Source: a virus
DNA length: 63,733 bases
Reading direction: 5' to 3' (one strand)
IMG/VR virus record: IMGVR_UViG_3300032722_000019
Span: 1-63,733 of that record
Shown: positions 56,270 through 63,509 of the stretch, in pieces
Position numbering within the stretch: position 1 is the first letter of the stretch
Layout: each line of letters begins with the position of its first letter
Position numbers and translations under genes: made by a program
The notes under the pieces: model-generated
The model's database searches: none
What the model was told of the DNA's origin: nothing
What the model saw: only the letters and a program-made list of their open reading frames with translations

Positions 56270-56694
56270 CAGTTGGCCCGGCCCGGGCTCAGCGGGTAGA
56301 CCCGTTTCTTTATGTCATCCATGTCGTTCTCGAGGTGGTTGATGCGGTCGCCCTGCCCCGCGAAGCGGCCGGTGGCGGTGGCCGACAGGTTGTTGATCTG
56401 GAGCTGCAGGTTGTTGATGCTCCCCTCGGTCCGGCCCCGGAAGTCGATCAGGGTGCTGTTCATCAGGGCCACGCTGCTCTTGATCTCCTGGAGAGCCTTG
56501 CCGTTGTCCTTGCGGTCCTCCTTGTAGGAGGCCCAGACCTCCTGCCCGGCCCAGCCCGCGACGCCAAGAAAGCATGCGCAGACGATCATTGCACCGCTAC
56601 CAGCAAGCTGGAAATAAGCGTTCTCGGCGGCCTCTTTGGCGAATTTGTAGAGGCGGCCCTCCTGCCTCTTCTCGACGACTTCGGCATCACTCAT
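56269..56694 (-). CDS. Membrane-anchored coiled-coil protein (i-spanin or antiholin-like candidate)
   Basis: The product has 141 residues from ATG 56694; the longer frame upstream reads over the neighbour. About 27 cytoplasmic residues, a span at about 28-50 (GSGAMIVCACFLGVAGWAGQ), then 90 residues of helix (KALQEIKSSVALMNSTLIDF, NNLQLQINNLSATATGRFAG, QGDRINHLENDMDDIKKRVY). N-in/C-out anchor plus periplasmic coiled coil is the i-spanin layout. It overlaps the lysozyme start. Similar proteins are also found as unexplained lysis-cassette members. Confidence 0.55.
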   Translation of the reverse strand: MSDAEVVEKRQEGRLYKFAKEAAENAYFQLAGSGAMIVCACFLGVAGWAGQEVWASYKEDRKDNGKALQEIKSSVALMNSTLIDFRGRTEGSINNLQLQINNLSATATGRFAGQGDRINHLENDMDDIKKRVYPLSPGRAN

Positions 56695-56705
56695 AGAAAG
56701 TACTC

Positions 56706-57065
56706 CTACGGGATGTTGACTGCTTCGCTTGGCGCGACGAACGGCTGCCCTGTCGCGAGTGCCGTCGCGAGCGCGACCTGACAGGCGTATCGGAACTGCC
56801 ACGCGCCCTTCGCCATCGCGAGGAACTGCGCCTGCGTCCAGATTTTAGTAGAGCCTGGCGGGTACGAGAACGTGTCGGTGCCGGAGGGAAGCTCGTTGAA
56901 GATCGAGATCGCCGCGACCATGCGGCTCAGGGCGTCGGCCCCGATAGGATCGAGAGATATCGAACCATTGAGCGCGGGCGTACCGGTCGAAGTCAATGTG
57001 ATGCCTGTTGCGAGCACCTGATTGACTTGTGCGATGAGAACGGCAGCAGCGCTGGTGTCTGTCAT
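56706..57065 (-). CDS. Tail fibre-linked protein (DUF4376-like, possible chaperone)
   Basis: The product has 119 residues. A low-charge Ala-rich start and a C-terminal helical piece (FLAMAKGAWQFRYACQVALA) with the Y..AC..A pattern of DUF4376, often encoded after tail fibre genes. Base composition is lower in G+C than the rest of the genome and matches the 3' part of the neighbouring fibre gene, which suggests that both were exchanged together. Confidence 0.5.
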   Translation of the reverse strand: MTDTSAAAVLIAQVNQVLATGITLTSTGTPALNGSISLDPIGADALSRMVAAISIFNELPSGTDTFSYPPGSTKIWTQAQFLAMAKGAWQFRYACQVALATALATGQPFVAPSEAVNIP

Positions 57066-57066
57066 G

Positions 57067-58704
57067 TCAGCGCACTCCCATTACGCTGACGCGGTTTGTG
57101 TCAACGCTACCCGTTGACCAGTTGTACACGAGGAACCGTACCGTGGTCGTGGTGACGGTGTTGGCAGCCCCCGTACTGACGATCCCTGTGTAGTAAGACC
57201 CGGAGGTGCTGCCAACTGCAGAGCCGGCAATGGTGTAATTGGCGTCGGTGATTGCGCTGGTGAACGTGAACGTATAGTCCCCTGTGCCATTTTTCGTAAT
57301 CGACGCGACATTGTAAGAGCCAGATAGACACGTAGGAGAGCCGGCCGTTCCGTCGAACACGCAGCGAAAAACAACCTTGCCGCCTGCTACAGCATTGCTG
57401 GAAGAAGTGTCGGCATAAGCCTGCGTTGAAACGTTCACACCACCTGCGCCCGGCGATCCAGTCGTCGCGGTCGTGCTAGGTGGCAGCGCCGCAGACGCGA
57501 CGACGTGGCCCGAGCCATCGCCCGAGAGAACGCCGGTCGAAGTGCCACCTGAGAGGGCGGTCGTCCCGGAGACGATGGTACCGGCCGCTCCTATCGCCGT
57601 CCAGGTGGTCGAGCCGCTACTGTTGTAGTAGGGAACGCCGCCGCTGTTGTCGAGGTACAACGTGCCCTTGGCCGCACTGAAGGTGGGGGCTCCTATCCCC
57701 CAGCAGTAGCCGTAGACTGACGTGCTGGAGGCGAAGTAGCATTGCGAGGCAGAGCCGCCCGAGGTAGGAGCTGTGCCGCTGAACGCCGTGTGGGCCCCGG
57801 TGCTCGTGAGGCTGGTGAATGCCCCCGTCCCAGGGGTCGTGCCGCCGATTGCGCCCGGGGAGGCGAACGTGGCCCCGTTCAGTTGGGCCGCGTTGACGTT
57901 GGTGATGTTGGAGCCGTTGCCGCTCGCCGGGGTTCCCAGGATGGGGGCCACGAAGGTCTGCTGACCGGTCCAGGTGTTGGCGTGACCCAGGGCCAGCGAG
58001 GCCGTCACCGCGCCGGTCGTCGGAGAGACGGTCAGCGTGCCGTCGCTGTTGGAGACGGACGTGACGTCGGAGGGGTCCGCGGTGAAGGTGTAGGTCCCCG
58101 CGCCGGTCCTCTTGATGAAGCCCGTGCCGCTGAAGCCCGTGATGTTGTCGAGCGCCGTGCCGCTGGGGGAGGCGCTGTTGGTGCCGCCGTTCGCCACGGG
58201 CAGGGTTCCCGAGACGTGCGTGGTGAGCCCGATCTTGCCCCAGGCTGGCGCGACGCCCACGCCTCCGGAGATTAGCGCGTTGCCCGTGGCCACGTCGGCC
58301 AGGCGCGACAGCGCGCTGGTCCCGCTGGCGTAGAGGAGGTCTCCGATGACGTAGGCGGGCAGGCCCGTCCCGCCGCTCGCCGCGGCGAGCGTGCCGCCCA
58401 GGACCACCGCTCCCGTCGTCGCGCTGCTCGGCGTCAAGCCGGTCGCGCCGCCCGAGAACGAGGCCACGGAGCCTCCGGTAGTCGGCACCGCCACGCCCTT
58501 GATGAACAGAGAGTCGAAATTGGCCGAGCCCGCGCCCTTGCACCCGCCCGTGACGCTGCCGGGCAGGGTCAGGCAATAGGCCGCGTCCTTGGGGTAGATG
58601 GCCGAGCCGTTGAGCAGCCAGGGGCCGGGCGGCGGGGAGGGCTGGGCGGCCGCGGTCAGCGGAGCCAGGGCGAGGAGGACGGCGAGGAGGAGCTTCTTGA
58701 GCAT
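57067..58704 (-). CDS. Tail fibre with an N-terminal signal-like segment
   Basis: The product has 545 residues from ATG 58704, two bases after the previous stop (GTG 58713 is an alternative). Residues 1-20 look like a signal peptide (MLKKLLLAVLLALAPLTAAA), unusual for a virion protein. The body has fibre repeats: ASGGTGLP, VANGGTNSASPSG, NTWTGQQTF, GTPASGNGSNITN. The C-terminal 250 residues have lower G+C and look like the receptor-binding tip. Probably a receptor-binding fibre. Confidence 0.7.
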   Translation of the reverse strand: MLKKLLLAVLLALAPLTAAAQPSPPPGPWLLNGSAIYPKDAAYCLTLPGSVTGGCKGAGSANFDSLFIKGVAVPTTGGSVASFSGGATGLTPSSATTGAVVLGGTLAAASGGTGLPAYVIGDLLYASGTSALSRLADVATGNALISGGVGVAPAWGKIGLTTHVSGTLPVANGGTNSASPSGTALDNITGFSGTGFIKRTGAGTYTFTADPSDVTSVSNSDGTLTVSPTTGAVTASLALGHANTWTGQQTFVAPILGTPASGNGSNITNVNAAQLNGATFASPGAIGGTTPGTGAFTSLTSTGAHTAFSGTAPTSGGSASQCYFASSTSVYGYCWGIGAPTFSAAKGTLYLDNSGGVPYYNSSGSTTWTAIGAAGTIVSGTTALSGGTSTGVLSGDGSGHVVASAALPPSTTATTGSPGAGGVNVSTQAYADTSSSNAVAGGKVVFRCVFDGTAGSPTCLSGSYNVASITKNGTGDYTFTFTSAITDANYTIAGSAVGSTSGSYYTGIVSTGAANTVTTTTVRFLVYNWSTGSVDTNRVSVMGVR

Positions 58705-58706
58705 GG

Positions 58707-59006
58707 CTACCACTGGACTGCGGTGAAGGGATGATTGAGGTCGGGCGCGACGACCTGGGTGACCGTGCCCTGCCCGGGGATGGCGACGTAGGTGCCGCCG
58801 GGCCAGATCGCGAAGGTGGTCCCGCCCTCTGCCAGCTGCGGCGCGGCCCCGGTAGGGTCTACGTACAGGGGCTCGGTGGCCGTGGAGGGGTTGGTGATCC
58901 AGCCCCCGTTGATGTCCTGGCCCAGGGCGACCACGGGCACGCTGATGGCCCCCGTGGTCAGGTTAGGCCCGGGCGTCGGGATGACTTGGGGTGCCACGGT
59001 GGCCAT
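58707..59006 (-). CDS. Small virion protein related to the N-terminus of the I-like protein
   Basis: The product has 99 residues. GGWITNPSTATEPLYVDPTG and FAIWPGGTYVAIPGQG parallel GGYVVNPATAASQ, ALYVDCVNP and VMVQPGGRFRIPDN in the first 130 residues of the I-like baseplate protein (60377-61462), so the two share a domain. All-beta composition; probably a fibre or baseplate decoration subunit. Confidence 0.6.
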   Translation of the reverse strand: MATVAPQVIPTPGPNLTTGAISVPVVALGQDINGGWITNPSTATEPLYVDPTGAAPQLAEGGTTFAIWPGGTYVAIPGQGTVTQVVAPDLNHPFTAVQW

Positions 59007-59016
59007 GCGCGGCCTC

Positions 59017-60366
59017 CTAGAGCTTGATGATCAGGTTGAGGCCCAGGGAGGGCGGGATCGGCACGATGGTGGAGGTATGGGTGTGGCCCGAGCCGGCCAC
59101 CGTGATGCCGCCGGCCCCCACGTTGCCGTAGTCGACGCTCTCGGTGCCGCTGACCACGCTGTAGGACTGGCTGCCGCCGCTGCTGCCGAGCACTGGCTCG
59201 AAGCCGATGACCGCCTGCGTGAGGCGCGAGGAGGGCGTCCCGCCCATGTAGTTGTTGCCGTAGACGAAGGCGCCCCGGCCGTCCGGGTACTGGAAGGTGT
59301 TGCTGCCGTCGCCGCAGCCGAAGGGGTTGTAGCGGCAGGTCTGGACGCCGCTCTGGCTGCCCGTGAAGGCGATGGGGGTGCCGTCCTGCGTGGCCGCCAC
59401 CTGGAAGCTGTTGGTGGAGGGGTTCACCACGTAGTAGTTGGTGGCGGTGCTCAGCCCGGTGGGCAGCGTCCCGGTGGTCTCGAAGGAGACCTTGGAGCCG
59501 AGCGGAATGCCGTGGTTCGCCCAGTTGACCACGCCGGGGCTGGCGATGGTCAGCGTGACCGTGGCCGCTGCGGTGATGGCGTTGAACAGGGAGGCCTGGG
59601 ACACCCGGTTGCCGGTCTGCCCGTAGGCGAAGGCCCAGCCGGCGGGGGCGGTGATGGCCGCGGTCCAGACCATGGAGCCCGAGGGAGAGAAGCTGGCGTT
59701 GGCCAGCTGCGCGGGGGTGATGGCGCTCTGCGTGTCGGTGCCGGCGGCGACGGCCGCGGAGGTGGCCGGGGCGGTCCCCTGGTACTCGAAGTGCGTGCCG
59801 TCCCAGATGGTGTCGGTGATGACGCCTGCCCCGACCTCGCCGCCGACGCAGGCCGAGCCGTCCCGGCGGACCAGCGGGGCCGCGCCCCAGCCGGCGTTGA
59901 TGGTGGTGGCCCCGTTGTTGGCGTTGCCGGTGAGGAAGCGGATGGGCGTGCCGGCGGGCGGCGCGGTCCCGATGGCGGGGGTGAAGCCCACCACGTAGGC
60001 GTTGGCCACGCCGGTGTCCACGCCGTAGTTGGTCGACTGCGTCTGGAGCTGGGTCAGCTGGACCAGCGTCTCCAGCTGACCGGCCGTCATCAGGTTCCCG
60101 AAGAGGTCGTTGGCGCTCCAGTTGAGGGCGGTGGTGCCCTCCTGGGCGCGCTGCATGGTGATCTGGTCGCCCGTGACCGCGGTGACCCAGACGATCTCGT
60201 GCAGGAGGCCCGTGGCGGCGTCCGTGAAGGTTCCCACGAAGTACTGCCCCGCCGAGGGCGGGGCGAACAGGATGCCGCTGCCGGAGGCCAGGTTGGCCGT
60301 GGTGGCGGTGTTGGTGATGGACCCCGCGAGGGTGCTCTGGGCGTTGTTGGCGGCGATCAGCTGCAT
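59017..60366 (-). CDS. Tail collar-type fibre protein with an inserted beta module
   Basis: The product has 449 residues. The N-terminal third (TITMQRAQEGTTALNW-like, NDLFGNLMTAGQLETLVQLT) is baseplate-attaching. A collar domain starts at about 231 (AITAPAGWAFAYGQTGNRVS, ASLFNAI), is interrupted at about 267-343 by a beta insertion (NWANHGIPLGSKVSFETTGT, LSTATNYYVVNPSTNSFQVA) and resumes at GDGSNTFQYPDGRGAFVYGN. The end GSGHTHTSTIVPIP is typical of collar fibres. It probably forms the short fibre that fixes the baseplate to the host. Confidence 0.8.
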   Translation of the reverse strand: MQLIAANNAQSTLAGSITNTATTANLASGSGILFAPPSAGQYFVGTFTDAATGLLHEIVWVTAVTGDQITMQRAQEGTTALNWSANDLFGNLMTAGQLETLVQLTQLQTQSTNYGVDTGVANAYVVGFTPAIGTAPPAGTPIRFLTGNANNGATTINAGWGAAPLVRRDGSACVGGEVGAGVITDTIWDGTHFEYQGTAPATSAAVAAGTDTQSAITPAQLANASFSPSGSMVWTAAITAPAGWAFAYGQTGNRVSQASLFNAITAAATVTLTIASPGVVNWANHGIPLGSKVSFETTGTLPTGLSTATNYYVVNPSTNSFQVAATQDGTPIAFTGSQSGVQTCRYNPFGCGDGSNTFQYPDGRGAFVYGNNYMGGTPSSRLTQAVIGFEPVLGSSGGSQSYSVVSGTESVDYGNVGAGGITVAGSGHTHTSTIVPIPPSLGLNLIIKL

Positions 60367-60376
60367 GGGGCTTGCC

Positions 60377-61462
60377 TCAATTCGTGTTCACGATGAACTG
60401 GTACTGGAAAGGGAGCTCGAGCGCGCCGGCCTCCACCGCCGCCTTGAAGATCGGGATGTAGGGCGACGTCGGCAGCGCGATGGACGTGGTGTTGAGCTCG
60501 TTGAAGGCCGAGGTGTTGAAGGCCCCCGTGTTGAAGGTGGCCCCCGACTGCGCGAAGCGGCGCGTCGTCTGCAGGTTGATGTCTATCTGATTGCCCGCGC
60601 CGAAGGTCACGGACACCTGGTAGGTCTGGTCCGTCTGGCCCGGGCCGCCGTCGGTGCCGGTGAGGAACCTCTGGACGCGGCGCTTGAGCCATCGGACGTC
60701 GAAGGTACGGCCGTCCCCGCGCCACAGGTGCCAGGTGAGGACGCGCTTGAACACGTCGTCCGAGGTGACGTAGAAGCTGGCCGGCCCGAGCAGCTTGAAG
60801 TCGTTGAACGGGATGGTGTTGAACGCGGCGGTGTTGAAGGGGCCCAGCATCTTGGACAGGCCGGCCGGCAGCACCGGGCGCTGGATGCCGTAGATGCCGG
60901 CCGCCACCCAGTCCAGCAGCTTGCCGGTGATCAGAGGACCTGTGTAGACGGGCAGGGAGATGTTGGCGAACCAGCCGATGTACGACTGGGCCATCTGGTT
61001 GTAGGCGTCCACGAACGCCTGGAGGTCCTCGTCGTCGTTGTACTGCTGGTAGAGGTAGCTGGGCAGGCCGCCAGTGACCGTGGTGGGGCCGGAGGGCGGG
61101 AAGCTGCCCGCGGCCGGCGGGACGTACCCCGGCGGGGGCTGCACCACGACCCCCGCCACGCGGTGGCCGGCGGAGGCCGCGTTGATGGAAACGCCCAGAC
61201 CCGCGTAGTTGTCCGGTATCCTGAAGCGACCGCCGGGCTGCACCATGACGCAGGTCCCGGTCTGCCCCAGGACCGCGGGGTTCACGCAGTCCACGTAGAG
61301 GGCCTCCGCCGCGGGCAGCCCCTGGGAGGCCGCCGTGGCCGGGTTGACCACGTAGCCTCCCAGGCAGGGGCCGTAGGCCACCGTTACCGGGCGACCCCCC
61401 GTGGTGACCACGGAGTTGACCAGGGGCCAGACCTTGGTCGGGGCGGTGACGAGCCTGACCAC
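60377..61462 (-). CDS. Baseplate/tail protein I-like with extended N-terminus
   Basis: The product has 361 residues with GTG 61462 sharing one base with the J stop. The core (YLYQQYNDDEDLQAFVDAYN, GKLLDWVAAGIYGIQRPVLP, VFKRVLTWHLWRGDGRTFDV, WLKRRVQRFLTG) is a conserved tail protein that follows baseplate J, like P2 gpI. Two FNT repeats interrupt it (GPFNTAAFNTIPFN and ATFNTGAFNTSAFN). The first 130 residues are an extra beta domain shared with the gene at 58707. It links the baseplate wedge to fibres. Confidence 0.68.
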   Translation of the reverse strand: MVRLVTAPTKVWPLVNSVVTTGGRPVTVAYGPCLGGYVVNPATAASQGLPAAEALYVDCVNPAVLGQTGTCVMVQPGGRFRIPDNYAGLGVSINAASAGHRVAGVVVQPPPGYVPPAAGSFPPSGPTTVTGGLPSYLYQQYNDDEDLQAFVDAYNQMAQSYIGWFANISLPVYTGPLITGKLLDWVAAGIYGIQRPVLPAGLSKMLGPFNTAAFNTIPFNDFKLLGPASFYVTSDDVFKRVLTWHLWRGDGRTFDVRWLKRRVQRFLTGTDGGPGQTDQTYQVSVTFGAGNQIDINLQTTRRFAQSGATFNTGAFNTSAFNELNTTSIALPTSPYIPIFKAAVEAGALELPFQYQFIVNTN

Positions 61463-63138
61463 TATCCCTGCACCACATTGATGCCGGTCGCCGCCGCCGT
61501 GAAGTAGGACAGCGGGTCGCCCACGATGATCTCGGTGCCTGCGTCGGGCGGGGTGCCCACGCCGTCTATGGAGACCGAGAACACCAGCCTGGTCAGCAGG
61601 TAGGGAGCCAGGATGCTCTCTATGGAGGCCTGGAATACTGCGTTCATCTCCAGGAGGTTGAGCGGCTGGCCGGTCGGCACGCTGTTGACGTAGTCCGCCA
61701 GCGCGGGAGCCGCGGCCTGGGCCACCGCCGTGGTGCTGACGAAGTTCGGCGAGGAGGTGTTCCAGACCACCGTCATGGTAACGTTCTGCGGCGGCGGGCT
61801 CACGTAGGGGATCTGGTAGGTGTCCGGGTAGTCCGTGATGGTGACCAGGACGTTGCGCAGGTTGGGGGTGATTACCCCGCCGCTGACCCAGTCCGAGAGG
61901 CCCGAGGTGTCGTAGTTGGCCGTTCCCGCCAGCACCTGTCCAAACGTCGCGGCGGGGGAGGTCAGGGTGGTGGTCTGGGCCGCCAAGATGGTGGTGCCGG
62001 AGGTGCCTGCGAGGGCCGTGTAGTTCCCGTTGTAGCCGGCGGGGGAGGCCCCCGAGACGGTGAAGGATGAGCCCGGCGTGATGCCGTGCGGGGTCGCCGT
62101 GGTCCCCGTGATTCGACCGCCCGCGGTGCTGGCCCAGGTCAGGTTGGACAGGTTGATGGCGGGGAAGGCCGTGCCTAGGGAGAACGAGGTCTCCGTCGGC
62201 ACCGCCAGGACCACGAAGTTTCCGCTGTACCCGCTGGGGGTGGCGCCCGTGATCTTGACCGCCTGCCCCGGGGAAAAGAGGTGGTTGATGTTGGTGGTCA
62301 CCACGCCGGGGTTGGCCTTGGTGACGCCGATGACCTCCAGCGTGGAGCCCACCAGGTTGGCGATGTCGGGCACCGCCTGGTAGATGGCGTAGGCCACCTG
62401 GTAGGGGTCCCCACCACCGCACACGATCGTCCACTTGCCGGTGGACTGGTCCGCCACCGCCGAGACCAGGCGCGTCTGCACGTTGGGCACGTTGCCGAGC
62501 AGGGTCTTCAGGTAGGAGAGCATCCCCTGGGAGGCCGCCAGCTGGGCCTGGAGCACGCGGGCGCGGTAGGAGGTCTCTGTCTCGGCCCCGGTGCCGGGGG
62601 TGCCGGGCACGCGGTTGGTGAAGGTCAGCGGGAAGCCGCTGGGGACGGAGGTGACCCGCTGGCTGACCGTGCCGGCCGGGACGGACCAGGTGCCCCCCTG
62701 AGTGGCCAGCGCGAACAGCTGCTGGCTCTCTCCGTCCGAGCCGATGACGCCGCCGTCCACCAGCGCGTACTGGAAGGTGCCGTCCGAGACCAGGAAGCCC
62801 TTGCCCAGGACGAAGCCAGGGTTGCCCGTGAAGGTCACCAGCACGCTGGTGTTGCTGCCCAGGCCGATAGGCACCCCCGTCTGCTGCCCCACCTGGGCCA
62901 GGACGAAGGCGTTGGCACCCACGGGGCTGATGCTGTTGATCAGCTCCACCAGGCCCTGGTTGAGCAGGATCAGCGCGCCGGTGTCCGTGGAGGCGATGTC
63001 CTCCGTCAGGGTGCCCGGCAGGTTGAGCGTGGCCTTGGGGTTGATCTTGGCGACCAGCGTGAGCAGCGCTTGCAGCAGGTCCGCCGGGGGCGTGGGGGCC
63101 AGGCCCGCGGGGCCCAGTACGACGGGGAGGTCGGTCAT
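61462..63138 (-). CDS. Baseplate J-like wedge protein with two inserted beta modules
   Basis: The product has 558 residues. ASTDTGALILLNQGLVELIN, QVGQQTGVPIGLGSNTSVLV, GTGAETETSYRARVLQAQLA and a C-terminal PLNLLEMNAVFQASIESILA match baseplate J (P2 gpJ, Mu gp47). Between 272 and 400 lie two tandem modules (HLFSPGQAVKITGATPSGYS and HGITPGSSFTVSGASPAGYN). The protein forms the inner wedge of the baseplate. Overlaps the W-like gene by 4 bases. Confidence 0.85.
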   Translation of the reverse strand: MTDLPVVLGPAGLAPTPPADLLQALLTLVAKINPKATLNLPGTLTEDIASTDTGALILLNQGLVELINSISPVGANAFVLAQVGQQTGVPIGLGSNTSVLVTFTGNPGFVLGKGFLVSDGTFQYALVDGGVIGSDGESQQLFALATQGGTWSVPAGTVSQRVTSVPSGFPLTFTNRVPGTPGTGAETETSYRARVLQAQLAASQGMLSYLKTLLGNVPNVQTRLVSAVADQSTGKWTIVCGGGDPYQVAYAIYQAVPDIANLVGSTLEVIGVTKANPGVVTTNINHLFSPGQAVKITGATPSGYSGNFVVLAVPTETSFSLGTAFPAINLSNLTWASTAGGRITGTTATPHGITPGSSFTVSGASPAGYNGNYTALAGTSGTTILAAQTTTLTSPAATFGQVLAGTANYDTSGLSDWVSGGVITPNLRNVLVTITDYPDTYQIPYVSPPPQNVTMTVVWNTSSPNFVSTTAVAQAAAPALADYVNSVPTGQPLNLLEMNAVFQASIESILAPYLLTRLVFSVSIDGVGTPPDAGTEIIVGDPLSYFTAAATGINVVQG

Positions 63139-63509
63139 TGGAGGGGTGCCCGCACGTAGATGGGTGGGATCTTGGACCCGTTCTTGGTGATGATCGAGAC
63201 GCCGTAGGTCGGCGTGGGATCCTGCGTCTTGGCGATGGTCAGCGCGGCGAAGTAGGGCGAGAACCGCTGGGCCGCGAGCGTGACGTAGAGGTCTGGAGCG
63301 ACCTGCTGCTGGACGCTGGTCTTGGCCGGGATGCCCCAGTCTCCGTAGAAGGGGGACTCGTTGAGGTTGAGCTTCAGGGCCTGCGCCAGCCAGGTGATGG
63401 TGAGCGCGTCGTTGTTGCCGAGCGCGTCCGTCTCCACCATCTCCCAGGGTCCGAACACCTGCCTCCCCGAGGCGTCGGTGCCGACCACGGGCCTGCCGTA
63501 GATCCTCAC
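63135..63509 (-). CDS. Baseplate wedge protein W-like (gp25-like)
   Basis: The product has 124 residues from GTG 63509, which overlaps the V-like stop (GTGA); a longer upstream frame reads across the V gene and was not used. VETDALGNNDALTITWLAQA, LNLNESPFYGDWGIPA is similar to the gp25/W pattern, a small wedge protein that starts sheath assembly. Placed between V and J, its normal position. Confidence 0.65.
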   Translation of the reverse strand: MRIYGRPVVGTDASGRQVFGPWEMVETDALGNNDALTITWLAQALKLNLNESPFYGDWGIPAKTSVQQQVAPDLYVTLAAQRFSPYFAALTIAKTQDPTPTYGVSIITKNGSKIPPIYVRAPLQ

